Shown here one piece after another: positions 25,125 to 34,189 of a stretch of 34,243 bases of DNA (its first letter is position 1; every line of letters starts with the position of its first letter). The notes under the pieces are model-generated. The model ran no database searches and was not told the DNA's origin. It saw only the letters and a list, made by a program, of their open reading frames with translations. The DNA comes from Flavobacteriales bacterium (GTDB taxonomy: Bacteria; Bacteroidota; Bacteroidia; Flavobacteriales_C; GCA-002722245): contig PBLA01000009.1 of NCBI GenBank assembly GCA_002722245.1, positions 1-34,243 of the forward strand, written 5' to 3'. The translations under genes were made by a program, and so were the position numbers.

Positions 25125-27424
25125 AGTCCATTCGGTAATTTGCCTACGGGATAATTGTTGTAATAGAGTACACTATCCTCAATACTATATATTTCGGAAT
25201 ACTTTTTCTTAACCATCACTTGGTCAACATAAAGAGGGGGGTTTTCAAAAATATGCCCTTTTAAAAAATATTTTAGATGACTGTTTTTTATTCTTTGCTG
25301 AAAGACAAACGACACATAGGTCCAATCACCAATATGATCATATGAATTTTTGGTATCAGTAATTAAAGTCCAATCCGATTGTCCATCTCGTTTTTCTTCA
25401 ATAACCCCCATAATATTATAGGTTTCCATACTTTTAGTGTGATACCAATAATTAATTTCATAATCTATATTTGTTTCAAATAGATAATTTGGATCATTTA
25501 AAAGCATCGTGTAATCAAGATGTTTTCCCTCAAGACAATGAGATCCTGAAAAAGATTGATTCGTACTAAAGGAATCATTTTCGAAGTTAGAGTAAAAAAT
25601 CAAATCACTTGAATCATTAAGGTATAGGTTGCCTATAGTAATGAATTGATCTTTTTTCTTTAAAAAGTTGTTGAGCTTAGCTTCGTTTTCAAGTTGAAGA
25701 AGGTCTTCAAAACGACACGAATAAAGTTCAAAATGAGCGGTTTCAAAAAGTTTTGTAGATTTTCTAAGGAGTTGTTGTTCTTGTGGTTTTATCCAAACTT
25801 TTTCTTTTAGAATTATCGCTTTTTTCTCTTGAACGTTTTCTAATAATAGAGATGGTTTTAAGTGCATGCCGAAAATTTCGCTGATTGCTGAACCATAAAT
25901 ATTTGGCGTTCGCGTCATGCTTGAGTTAACCAAAGGTTTTCCTGCATGAATTGCTAAGAATTTAGAAAATTGAAATGTTAATGATGTTGACTCATGACCA
26001 AAACGATCACCTTTGTAGTAAAACGGAAGTGCTATAATAGCATCATAATCAAAAGATTTAGCTTTTGTAATGAGTTTGTTGAGTTCAGTGTTCTGCTCAG
26101 GATGCGCAAATAAGTTATGTTGTTCAATAGCTTTTTCACTCACCATTTTCTGTATGGGAATAGCACTAAATCCATATAGAAAAATCATCACACTAAGCAT
26201 TAGAAAAGCATGTATATTTTTCCTCGAAATGGAGTAATGTTTGTATATTTTGAATAGATAGATCACTGAATACACATTAATTAACAAAAAGAAAACCCAG
26301 GTAAATCGCGCTAAAGCTCTAATTTGTGCAAGAAAGGGGAATTTGGGCAATAATTGATAGATCCCAAGTTTATATGGAACTCCAAACGCAACAATAAGTG
26401 TAAGAAAAGCAATAATCCAAATACGAATATATCGTGTTTTAAAGAGCGATTTAATTGCTTTTTTTTGAATTTTGAATAGGATTCGAATAGAAATAAGGAT
26501 AAGAACAATCAATGCCGGAAAACCGATAAAAGACCAACTTTCCCATGTATGTTCTTGAACATTAAATAAGTTATTTGTATACTGAACTACATCTCCAACA
26601 TTTGGTAAAAACACATCTGATAACTTGGCATTATAGGTATATAATTCGTAAAAGTTTACAGGCCTTTCCTCTCCGTTACCCATTATTTTTAAATAGGAAA
26701 AGAAGACAATAACTCCAGTGAATGATTGAACCGAGAAATGAATTCCTCTGCGAATAATATTTTTTCTGTCCTTAAGAAATGATGTTAATCCTAGGCTAAA
26801 CAGTAAAAACATAGAGATAATTCCAAGATAAGGGTGGATGAAAAATAGAATTAAATTGAAAAGAGCAATTAAAATGGAACTTTTCAAACGATAACGTTCA
26901 CCATGTTTTATGAAAAAATACCACGTCCCAGGAAGAAAAAAAGCATAGGGTAAACTTGGATGTGCAACAATACGATACGTTTGTGGCCATAATATGGCAA
27001 TTAAAAAAGCAAAAATTGCGGAAAACCACCATGTTACGCCGTGATGCAGAAGGATCTTATATAGGAAGAAGGAACACAATACAATTGAAAACAAAATAAA
27101 AAGGTTAATAAATCCCGCAGAGTAAGTATAAATTCCTGGGAAAATAGTGTCAAGTGCCTTTATTGAGTTGGCCACAATGGGTTGACCATCTGTAAAATTA
27201 TATAGATCACCGAACGGGTAATTGAACCCATTATAATGCGAAAAAGAGGTATCATGTTTCGCATGAAAATAAACAGAGTAATAGGTCATTAGTCCATCTC
27301 CATCTCCCGTAAACAAGTACTTATTTGGTTGAAAAATAACCTTTCCGTAAAAAACAAAAAGAAATCCCAAAGGTAAAAGTATGGATAGGTAGAGCCCCTT
27401 GGATTTATTCATAGGATTTAACAT
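25115..27424 (-). CDS. GT-C-like polytopic membrane protein with C-terminal jelly-roll-like domain
   Basis: 769 residues. The N-terminal two thirds have roughly eleven membrane helices. The first external loop holds GDGDG (40-44) and YNGFNYPFG, an acidic-loop arrangement seen in GT-C glycosyltransferases that use lipid-linked sugars. HPSLPYAFFLPGTWYFF follows. The last ~200 residues are soluble and beta-rich (NFENDSFS ... DWTYVSFVFQQ ... PPLYVDQVMVKK), resembling a carbohydrate-binding-type beta-sandwich. No named family is certain; a YfhO-like or GT-C transferase is the best guess. A TATTTTTG box lies 57 bases upstream (27482-27489). Start is at 27424; Met5 (27412) is an alternative. Confidence 0.75.
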   Translation of the reverse strand: MLNPMNKSKGLYLSILLPLGFLFVFYGKVIFQPNKYLFTGDGDGLMTYYSVYFHAKHDTSFSHYNGFNYPFGDLYNFTDGQPIVANSIKALDTIFPGIYTYSAGFINLFILFSIVLCSFFLYKILLHHGVTWWFSAIFAFLIAILWPQTYRIVAHPSLPYAFFLPGTWYFFIKHGERYRLKSSILIALFNLILFFIHPYLGIISMFLLFSLGLTSFLKDRKNIIRRGIHFSVQSFTGVIVFFSYLKIMGNGEERPVNFYELYTYNAKLSDVFLPNVGDVVQYTNNLFNVQEHTWESWSFIGFPALIVLILISIRILFKIQKKAIKSLFKTRYIRIWIIAFLTLIVAFGVPYKLGIYQLLPKFPFLAQIRALARFTWVFFLLINVYSVIYLFKIYKHYSISRKNIHAFLMLSVMIFLYGFSAIPIQKMVSEKAIEQHNLFAHPEQNTELNKLITKAKSFDYDAIIALPFYYKGDRFGHESTSLTFQFSKFLAIHAGKPLVNSSMTRTPNIYGSAISEIFGMHLKPSLLLENVQEKKAIILKEKVWIKPQEQQLLRKSTKLFETAHFELYSCRFEDLLQLENEAKLNNFLKKKDQFITIGNLYLNDSSDLIFYSNFENDSFSTNQSFSGSHCLEGKHLDYTMLLNDPNYLFETNIDYEINYWYHTKSMETYNIMGVIEEKRDGQSDWTLITDTKNSYDHIGDWTYVSFVFQQRIKNSHLKYFLKGHIFENPPLYVDQVMVKKKYSEIYSIEDSVLYYNNYPVGKLPNGLHL

Positions 27425-27538
27425 CTAGTTCATTACGAAGTTGATCTAAAGATACTAAGGTCAAAGTGAAAAACAGCTGTTCAAAAATAATATCCTTAAA
27501 TAATGTTGATGAAATTTCATTAAATTGGTGCGCAGTTT

Positions 27539-28267
27539 ATGAGCGCAATACAACAATTATCAATCATTATTCCCGCCTATAATGAGGAAAAAACAATTCA
27601 TTTAATACTAGATAAAGTGCGTCATGTTCATTTGATAAACAATATTCAAAAAGAGTTTATCATTGTAAATGATTACAGTAAGGATAATACAGAAGAGGCA
27701 ATTAAACAATATATGGCCAAATATCCTTCACTTAAAATCAGATATTTTAACCAGCCTAAAAATATGGGTAAAGGGGCTGCATTACATCGGGGTATAAAAG
27801 AGGCTACTGGTGAAGCCATAATTATACAAGACGCAGATTTAGAGTATGACCCAAAAGAATACAATGATTTGTTACAACCAATGGTTGATGGATTTGCGGA
27901 TGTGGTTTATGGATCCCGATTCATGGGGGCTAACCCACATCGAGTTCTCTTTTTTTGGCATACCATCGGGAATAGGTTCTTAACCTTTTTATCCAATATG
28001 TTTTCCAATTTGAATCTAACAGATATGGAAACATGTTATAAACTATTTAAAGCACATCATATTAAATCGTTAACCCTGAAGGAAAAAAGATTTGGATTTG
28101 AACCAGAGGTTACCGCAAAGATCAGTCGAATACCAAATATTGCGATTTATGAAGTGGGTATATCCTATTACGGAAGAACCTATGAGGAAGGTAAAAAAAT
28201 AGGATATAAAGATGGATTTAGGGCTATATTCTGCATTTTGAAGTATGGTTTATTAAAATTGAAATAA
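27539..28267 (+). CDS. Family 2 glycosyltransferase (DPM1-like)
   Basis: 242 residues: [38 protein letters not shown], the DAD motif (98-100, [12 protein letters not shown]), [16 protein letters not shown] and [11 protein letters not shown]. This is the typical layout of enzymes that transfer a sugar to polyprenyl phosphate. No C-terminal membrane helices are present. It is divergent from the GT-C-like gene (114-base gap), which could use the lipid-linked sugar it makes. Sugar identity is unknown. Confidence 0.92.
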   Translation: MSAIQQLSIIIPAYNEEKTIHLILDKVRHVHLINNIQKEFIIVNDYSKDNTEEAIKQYMAKYPSLKIRYFNQPKNMGKGAALHRGIKEATGEAIIIQDADLEYDPKEYNDLLQPMVDGFADVVYGSRFMGANPHRVLFFWHTIGNRFLTFLSNMFSNLNLTDMETCYKLFKAHHIKSLTLKEKRFGFEPEVTAKISRIPNIAIYEVGISYYGRTYEEGKKIGYKDGFRAIFCILKYGLLKLK

Positions 28268-28369
28268 ACGAATCATCTCGAGAAAAGAAAAGACGATTAT
28301 TTCATTATGATAGAAGGATCATTTTTTTAAATTAGTTACTTTAGCAATCTAATTTGTAGTCAGTGATTT

Positions 28370-30667
28370 ATGCGCATTTTACTATTAATTGGTGTTGTTT
28401 TTTTCCTTTTTTCAGGCTGTTCTGAAAGTAGTAATAAATCTGCTTTACATTTTTCAGTTTCAAAAAATAGGAAAACATTTTTAATGGATTTTGAATCGAA
28501 CCCAGATTCGCTCATTTGGCAATTGAATAAAGATCAAATTCAAGGCCAGGATAATCAGTTTTTACATTTTGGAAAAGAGGACTTATTTGGAGGCAATTTT
28601 GAATTTCATGTACCCGATGGTTTTCAAAATTCTAGCGCCGTTGTTAAAGTGACCTTTAAATACAGAAATCAGTCTAATAAACAGGGTTATTACGTGTTCA
28701 GCGCAAAGGATTCTTTGGAGCAGTTTTATTGGCGAAGTTCGTCTTTTGAAGGAAAGCAAAAAGACTGGATGATTTTTTCTGATTCAATTATAATTCCTGT
28801 GTCAAAAATAGAAAACACAGATCTTAAGTTTTATGGATTCAACCCCGACAAGGCAGTGTTTGATATCGACTCATTAACAATAACAATTCAGAATTATACT
28901 TTTCCGAGTTACCTAACAGATGTGAAACAACATTATCATTTATTTCCAAAAGTAAACTTAAATAACCCTCTTTTTGAAAGCGTAGCGTTAGCATCATTTG
29001 TAAATAATCAATTTGTTACCGCAGATTTTGAAAAAGAGAATGATAGCACCCTCATTGGAGGGAATGATTACTTTGATATTCATGTGCTTCAATTAAACAA
29101 TCAAGAACATTGTTTATTTGAGAGTTCTACTAAATTTAAAGAGCCCACTAAAGTAAATCGACTGGCATTAATTTATAAATATAAAGGGGACGTTTCAGAA
29201 GTTTATCGCAATAACCGGATGGCCTCTGAATTTCTAGGCAATGAAGCTTGGCTTGCAAAACAAGGGTTTAAAATTACTCAAGGCGTCGAAAACTGGATGT
29301 GCTATGGTAGCAATAAGGTGAGTTCTTTTCAACTACTTAAAAAGGAAAAACTATTGGTAGTGAATATTGATTGGTTACAAGACCATCCCCTTTTTCATTT
29401 TCCAGAACTTGATTCATTGATTAATGTAAAAAAAGATGTTTCCGCTTATCGGTATACCAAGTATAGTCCAAAATTGGAACATTCTTTTAAAATATTCAAA
29501 ACCAGTAAGGTTAAATCGGCTCCAAGAATCCTCCCTACTCAGCATGGGTTTCAATCTGCATTCCTTTGGACTGAACATGCCGATTTCACAGATATTCGGT
29601 TACATAGGGTTACGTATTTTGGTAACGAAGATGCAACGGGACTTTCTAAAGCGAATGCAGGCTTTGCTTACCATGAAATTCCAGTAACAAAAAGTGTATT
29701 CTATACTGTTCATGATACGCTTAAAAACGGAGATTACAAAAGCACTAAAATCAATACAGAATCAGCGTCGTTAATGAAAACAGATGGGTTTCGATTTTTT
29801 TTAGATACACTTCATTCATTAGGGAATGAGATATGTTTGCATACTCCCGACTTTTTCACCACCAATGAACGAACCATGGATAGAGCATTGGATTATATAA
29901 CGAAGCGTTATGGATCTCATACTTGGATTGATCATGGGTATAATAATGGTCATTCTGATAATCGAGAAAATGTGATGTGTGATGGGTTAAATTCATATTC
30001 TAAAAATCTTTGGGAGAAATATGCGATTAAATATTTTTGGAATGGATACTTTGAAGACACATTAATACAAAAGCCGTTTACCTATAGTGAAAGTATTACA
30101 GTACCCTATCACGGTTTCGAAGATCAAGTACCCTACCCACTTTATTGGGAGACTAAAAGACAGGGTAGTGGGTTTTATTCATGGCGGACAAATACCGTTT
30201 TCTTTCCAAAACATGGGGGGACTTGGAGTTATTTTTTCTCCGATCAGAAATTGAATGATTTTACTACGAATTATGGCGTTGAATTTAGTCATGTATATCC
30301 TGCCCATACAGGACATATGGGATTTTGGAAATATGATACGGATAGTAATTTTATCATTGAGCCTGCTTTTGACGAAACCTTGCGGAAAATGGCCTCCCTT
30401 AGAGATCTAGGAATACTACAAATCCCCACTGTAACTGAATTTATGGATCATCAATTAGCCATTGAAAAAGTCACATATATATTTAAAGATGATCAGATAA
30501 TCGTGAAGAATAACGGAGAAAATATTAAAGGATTAACCTTTGCGATTAAGCGAAAAGGTCTCCCAAGTCATTTTAAGGAACAATTTCAGCATCATCGAGT
30601 TAATGGAGAAGATTTAATTTTTTGGATGGATTTAAATAAAAATCAGGAACGAATTATTCAATTTTAA
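28370..30667 (+). CDS. Lipoprotein with jelly-roll-like and possible deacetylase-like domains, function unknown
   Basis: 765 residues. A lipoprotein signal ends in LFSGC (Cys17). Residues ~40-175 look like a beta-sandwich (MDFESNPDSLIW start, FDIDSLTITI end). From ~390 to ~690 is an alpha/beta region with conserved-looking His/Asp patches: AFLWTEHADFTDIRLHRVTY (~396), GNEICLHTPDFFTTNE (~485), TWIDHGYNNGHSDN (~518) and VYPAHTGHMGFW (~641). Their order recalls the NodB/polysaccharide-deacetylase superfamily, but the canonical TFDDG is absent, so this is a tentative call. A short beta-rich tail ends the protein. The -7-like TACTTTAG is at 28337-28344. Its neighbours suggest work on an envelope or exported glycan. 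Confidence 0.7.
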   Translation: MRILLLIGVVFFLFSGCSESSNKSALHFSVSKNRKTFLMDFESNPDSLIWQLNKDQIQGQDNQFLHFGKEDLFGGNFEFHVPDGFQNSSAVVKVTFKYRNQSNKQGYYVFSAKDSLEQFYWRSSSFEGKQKDWMIFSDSIIIPVSKIENTDLKFYGFNPDKAVFDIDSLTITIQNYTFPSYLTDVKQHYHLFPKVNLNNPLFESVALASFVNNQFVTADFEKENDSTLIGGNDYFDIHVLQLNNQEHCLFESSTKFKEPTKVNRLALIYKYKGDVSEVYRNNRMASEFLGNEAWLAKQGFKITQGVENWMCYGSNKVSSFQLLKKEKLLVVNIDWLQDHPLFHFPELDSLINVKKDVSAYRYTKYSPKLEHSFKIFKTSKVKSAPRILPTQHGFQSAFLWTEHADFTDIRLHRVTYFGNEDATGLSKANAGFAYHEIPVTKSVFYTVHDTLKNGDYKSTKINTESASLMKTDGFRFFLDTLHSLGNEICLHTPDFFTTNERTMDRALDYITKRYGSHTWIDHGYNNGHSDNRENVMCDGLNSYSKNLWEKYAIKYFWNGYFEDTLIQKPFTYSESITVPYHGFEDQVPYPLYWETKRQGSGFYSWRTNTVFFPKHGGTWSYFFSDQKLNDFTTNYGVEFSHVYPAHTGHMGFWKYDTDSNFIIEPAFDETLRKMASLRDLGILQIPTVTEFMDHQLAIEKVTYIFKDDQIIVKNNGENIKGLTFAIKRKGLPSHFKEQFQHHRVNGEDLIFWMDLNKNQERIIQF

Positions 30668-32946
30668 ATTTCAAAATCCCATTCCTCTCCATAGGGGTGA
30701 ACAATTTCTGGCTTTTCAAGAGAGTCCACTAAAATAAAATCAAGTTGTTTTTTAGAAAGATCGGCATTTTTGATTTCGATCAATATTTCGTCGCCCATTT
30801 GATATTTTTTACCAGTTGTTTGACCAATAACACAATAATTATCCGCGTCTAAAACATAGGTGTCATCATTCATATCACGCATCGAAATCATTCCCTCACA
30901 AAGATTCTCTTCAATTTCAGCATAAATCCCCCAATCCGTTACCCCACTAATAATTGCTTTAAATCGTTCTCCCAGGTGTTTTCCCATGAATTCAACCTGC
31001 TTGTATTTTATCGAGTCTCGTTCGGCATCAGCGGCCTGTTTTTCCATTTTTGAACAATGCTTACAATATTCTTCATATTCCTGATCATCTACAGATTTTC
31101 CTTGATCGAGGTAATATTGCAAAAGACGATGAACCATTACATCGGGATATCTTCGAATCGGCGAGGTGAAATGTGAATAGTAGTCAAACGCTAACCCATA
31201 ATGTCCAATGTTTTGAGTAGAATATTCTGCTTTTGCCATGGTTCGAACGGCAAGAGTTTGAATCATATTACCCTCTTTTGTGCCCTTTACTTTATCTAAC
31301 ACTTCATTTAATCCTTTTGAAATATTTGCATTTTCACCTGTTGGAACATGAAGACCAAATTGGGTAATGAAATTCGCAAATTGATCAAATTTGTCGGTTT
31401 TAGGTTTGTCATGAATTCTATAAACAAATGTTTTCGGCCGCTTGTTTTTTTGCTTATCACCAATGTATTGAGCTACCCTTCGATTAGCTAGGAGCATATA
31501 CTCCTCAATTAACTTATTTGAATCTTTGGCCTCTTTAAAATAAACACCTGTAGGTGTGGAGTTATCATTTTCATCAAGATGAAATTTTACTTCAACACGA
31601 TCAAAACTTACCGCTCCTGCTCTAAATCGCTTTTTTCGCAATTTTTTTGCAATACGATCCATGATCCCAATCTCCTCATTATACTCTCCCTCACCCGTTT
31701 CTATAATTTCTTGGGCTTCTTCATACGTGAACCTTCGATCGGAATAAATGACTGTTCTTCCAAACCATTCCTCTTTAATTTTTCCATGAACATCCATTTC
31801 AAAAATGGCAGAAAAAGTGAATTTTTCCTCATTGGGTCGTAATGAACAAACACCATTCGACAATTTTTCAGGTAACATAGGGACAACTCGATCAACCAGA
31901 TAAACAGAAGTAGCCCTATTAAAAGCCTCTTCATCTAAAATACTTCCTGGTTGAACATAATGAGAGACATCTGCAATATGCACACCAATTTCGTAATTGC
32001 CATTAGGCAACAACTTAAATGATAATGCATCATCAAAATCTTTCGCATCATGAGGGTCAATCGTGAATGTAAGGATATCACGCATATCCCGTCGTTTACT
32101 AATCTCCTTTTGATCCAATTCGAATTTTATTTTTTCAGCCTGCTCCTCAACCTTTGCAGGAAATTCATACGGTAAATCATATTCAAAAAGAATAGAATGC
32201 ATTACCACATCATTGTTTCCAGCTTCCCCTAAGATTTCGGTGATTTTACCAAATGGATTTTTTGAGTCGTTTGGCCAGTCGGTAATCTCCCCTATAACCT
32301 TTTCCCCATCTTTAGCCTCATTTAATTTTGTTTTTGGAATATAGAGATCAATAGTAATTTTATCATTATCGGGGATAAGAAAGCCGAACTTATCATTCAT
32401 TTGTAAGGTTCCAATGAATTTTGTTCGAGCTCGTTTCACTACGTTTACCACCACTCCTTCAGGTTTTCCCTTACGGTAAACAACTTTAATTTTTACAGTA
32501 TCACCATGAAGCGCTTTATTCATATTCTTAGCATGAACATAAATATCATCTTCTTGATCGGGAACTACTACATATCCGCCTCCTCTTCGAGTAGCATCAA
32601 TTACTCCTTCAATCTCATCCGTTTGAATATTCAACTGATACTTCCCCCTTCCTAATTCTGTAATTGCTTTTTGATTAGCTAAATTTTCCAGAATAGCTTG
32701 AACCCTTGCTCTGTCTAATTTATTACCAACCCTAATTTCTCTACTAACTTCCTTGTAAGTATAGATTTTAGATGGATTAGATGTGAAAATTCGCATGAGT
32801 TCACTAGTCATTCCTTCAAGGGTTTGTAAACTCGCACGTTTTGTTTTGGAGGGCTTCCTCCCAGTCGTCTTAGAACCGCTTCTTTTGGAAAAGTTGCGAT
32901 TTGATTGTGATGACCTTTGGGAACTTTTTCCTTTTCTTCTGGACAT
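30664..32946 (-). CDS. rnr: Ribonuclease R
   Basis: 760 residues. The N-terminus is a Ser/Lys/Arg-rich tail (~1-40), followed by an HTH_12-type segment, cold-shock/OB domains, the RNB catalytic domain with TIDPHDAKDFDDALSF (near residue 295, Asp cluster) and HIADVSHYV, FTSPIRRYPDVMVHRLLQYY, and a C-terminal S1 domain (SGVTDWGIYAEIEENLCEGM). A 3'-to-5' exoribonuclease that degrades structured RNA; cytoplasmic. It shares a TTAA with the convergent lipoprotein gene, so the two stops overlap by four bases. Confidence 0.96.
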   Translation of the reverse strand: MSRRKGKSSQRSSQSNRNFSKRSGSKTTGRKPSKTKRASLQTLEGMTSELMRIFTSNPSKIYTYKEVSREIRVGNKLDRARVQAILENLANQKAITELGRGKYQLNIQTDEIEGVIDATRRGGGYVVVPDQEDDIYVHAKNMNKALHGDTVKIKVVYRKGKPEGVVVNVVKRARTKFIGTLQMNDKFGFLIPDNDKITIDLYIPKTKLNEAKDGEKVIGEITDWPNDSKNPFGKITEILGEAGNNDVVMHSILFEYDLPYEFPAKVEEQAEKIKFELDQKEISKRRDMRDILTFTIDPHDAKDFDDALSFKLLPNGNYEIGVHIADVSHYVQPGSILDEEAFNRATSVYLVDRVVPMLPEKLSNGVCSLRPNEEKFTFSAIFEMDVHGKIKEEWFGRTVIYSDRRFTYEEAQEIIETGEGEYNEEIGIMDRIAKKLRKKRFRAGAVSFDRVEVKFHLDENDNSTPTGVYFKEAKDSNKLIEEYMLLANRRVAQYIGDKQKNKRPKTFVYRIHDKPKTDKFDQFANFITQFGLHVPTGENANISKGLNEVLDKVKGTKEGNMIQTLAVRTMAKAEYSTQNIGHYGLAFDYYSHFTSPIRRYPDVMVHRLLQYYLDQGKSVDDQEYEEYCKHCSKMEKQAADAERDSIKYKQVEFMGKHLGERFKAIISGVTDWGIYAEIEENLCEGMISMRDMNDDTYVLDADNYCVIGQTTGKKYQMGDEILIEIKNADLSKKQLDFILVDSLEKPEIVHPYGEEWDFEI

Positions 32947-33002
32947 GCTTAAATGTACGGACTCACTACAAAGTAGTTTTAACTATCCAAAAAAGTTATA
33001 AA

Positions 33003-33040
33003 CGATTCAAACTGAATTATTAACCAATCGATTTGAATCG
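33003..33040. repeat. 9-bp inverted repeat upstream of rnr
   Basis: CGATTCAAA (33003-33011) and TTTGAATCG (33032-33040), perfect, 20 bases apart; the right arm also lies within a smaller palindrome CGATT-TG-AATCG (33029-33040). It sits between the barrel gene stop and the rnr start, so a weak terminator, a leader structure or an operator are all possible. The T tail is poor. Confidence 0.4.
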
Positions 33041-33065
33041 GCTCAAATTCGTTCTAAAAAAGGAA

Positions 33066-33968
33066 TCACAGCTGAAATCGATAGGTAGCAGAGATTTTAA
33101 ACCCTAAAGCATTTTCGTATTTCCCATTCATACGTGTACGTTCATCACCGGGGTACCATCCTAACATCCCAAATGGAGTAGAAGAACCATCCGTGTATAA
33201 GGCATAATCAAACATCGTGTACAATACTTCTGTTTTAACAATCACACGTTCTTTTAAAAGATCAAATTGCAAATAACCTCCAAACTCATTTGAGGCAAGT
33301 TGGGTGTAAAAATCTTTGCTCGAATTTCGGGTTAAATCAAAAGTCCTTACAATCATAAGAAAATCAGCTCCTATTCGCACATTGTTGTGAAGTTTGTAAT
33401 CAGCAAATCCCGTGATGGGAAATTTAATATCGGATTCAAATTTTGCATTTTTACTTTTATGGTAAACGCCCAATATTGGAACAAAAAGAGTTCCAAAAAT
33501 TTCTGTATTACTATAACTTCCAAAAATAAATTTAGTTTGTGGGTTGATGACATATTTAAACAAAGCAATTCCTCCAATTTGAAAACTATTGCTCAGATTT
33601 CCATAATCTGAAGCTAATTTAGGAAGAAGGAGATAGGTCCCCGATAATCTTGCGTTGTGTTTTATATTGAACCCAGCTTTTAATGTAGCAATGTTAACAC
33701 TGCTTGGCGCCCACCCTCTTTTTAACGTTGTCGTATGATTTTCAAAATCGACTCCTGTTAAAAAGGCAAGTGAATCTGAAATTTGCACGGGAATACTTGT
33801 GAGTAATTTAGACTGTATTACTGAAGATTCAAAAGGATCTAAAGGAGATGGATTAACATTTACTTGAGGGGCATTGGTATAGGTGAATTTTGCCAAGTCA
33901 ACATAACGCTGAGCAGCACCCCACAACGTAGAGGAAAATAAGGTGATAAGAAGGATATATTTTTTCAT
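33066..33968 (-). CDS. Outer-membrane beta-barrel protein of unknown function (DUF6268-like)
   Basis: 300 residues from the ATG at 33968. The signal peptide MKKYILLITLFSSTLWGAAQ precedes alternating beta strands with a C-terminal FKISATYRFQL, the aromatic closing strand of outer-membrane barrels. Motifs such as NIKHNARLSGTYLLLPKL, GSYSNTEIFGTLFVPILGVY and GADFLMIVRTFDLTR recall the DUF6268 group, which I name with moderate confidence. An in-frame TTG 14 codons upstream (34010) would disrupt the signal peptide. No substrate can be suggested. Confidence 0.82.
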   Translation of the reverse strand: MKKYILLITLFSSTLWGAAQRYVDLAKFTYTNAPQVNVNPSPLDPFESSVIQSKLLTSIPVQISDSLAFLTGVDFENHTTTLKRGWAPSSVNIATLKAGFNIKHNARLSGTYLLLPKLASDYGNLSNSFQIGGIALFKYVINPQTKFIFGSYSNTEIFGTLFVPILGVYHKSKNAKFESDIKFPITGFADYKLHNNVRIGADFLMIVRTFDLTRNSSKDFYTQLASNEFGGYLQFDLLKERVIVKTEVLYTMFDYALYTDGSSTPFGMLGWYPGDERTRMNGKYENALGFKISATYRFQL

Positions 33969-34022
33969 TGGTTGTAAGGTATCGATAAAAACCATCGACA
34001 AAGCAAACAAATAAATTTAATA

Positions 34023-34054
34023 TTTGGAAAATCGATTACATAAAACTACTTTTG
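34023..34054 (+). promoter_or_regulatory. Promoter of the tRNA gene: TTTG-N20-TACTTTTG
   Basis: TTTG (34023-34026) and the exact TAnnTTTG box TACTTTTG (34047-34054) at normal Bacteroidota spacing; initiation would fall near 34060, about 20 bases before the mature tRNA. Confidence 0.7.
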
Positions 34055-34062
34055 CCTTCCGA

Positions 34063-34080
34063 ATTTTCCAATAGGAAAAT
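34063..34080 (+). other. Hairpin in the pre-tRNA leader
   Basis: Perfect 7-bp inverted repeat ATTTTCC/GGAAAAT (34063-34069, 34074-34080) with an AATA loop, ending two bases before the tRNA 5' end. It would fold in the transcribed leader. Confidence 0.6.
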
Positions 34081-34081
34081 A

Positions 34082-34158
34082 GGGCCTATAGCTCAGTTGG
34101 TTAGAGCACTTGACTCATAATCAAGGGGTCCCTGGTTCGAGCCCAGGTGGGCCCACCA
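34082..34158 (+). tRNA. tRNA with CAT anticodon (Ile2 or elongator Met), CCA encoded
   Basis: 77 nt cloverleaf: acceptor GGGCCTA/TGGGCCC, D arm GCTCAGTTGGTTAGAGC, anticodon arm CTTGA-CTCATAA-TCAAG, T arm CCTGG-TTCGAGC-CCAGG, encoded CCA. The anticodon CAT could read AUG, or AUA if the C34 is modified by TilS (tRNA-Ile2). The acceptor pairs C4-G69 and C5-G68, which E. coli TilS uses to recognise tRNA-Ile2 and which E. coli elongator tRNA-Met lacks, lean to Ile2. G1-C72 pairs normally, so it is not a typical initiator. Confidence 0.96.
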
Positions 34159-34166
34159 AAAAGAAT

Positions 34167-34189
34167 CCCACTCATTTGAGTGGGTTTTT
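34167..34189 (+). terminator. Rho-independent terminator of the tRNA gene
   Basis: 7-bp stem CCCACTC/GAGTGGG (34167-34173, 34178-34184), ATTT loop and a TTTTT tail, starting eight bases after the encoded CCA. Confidence 0.9.
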
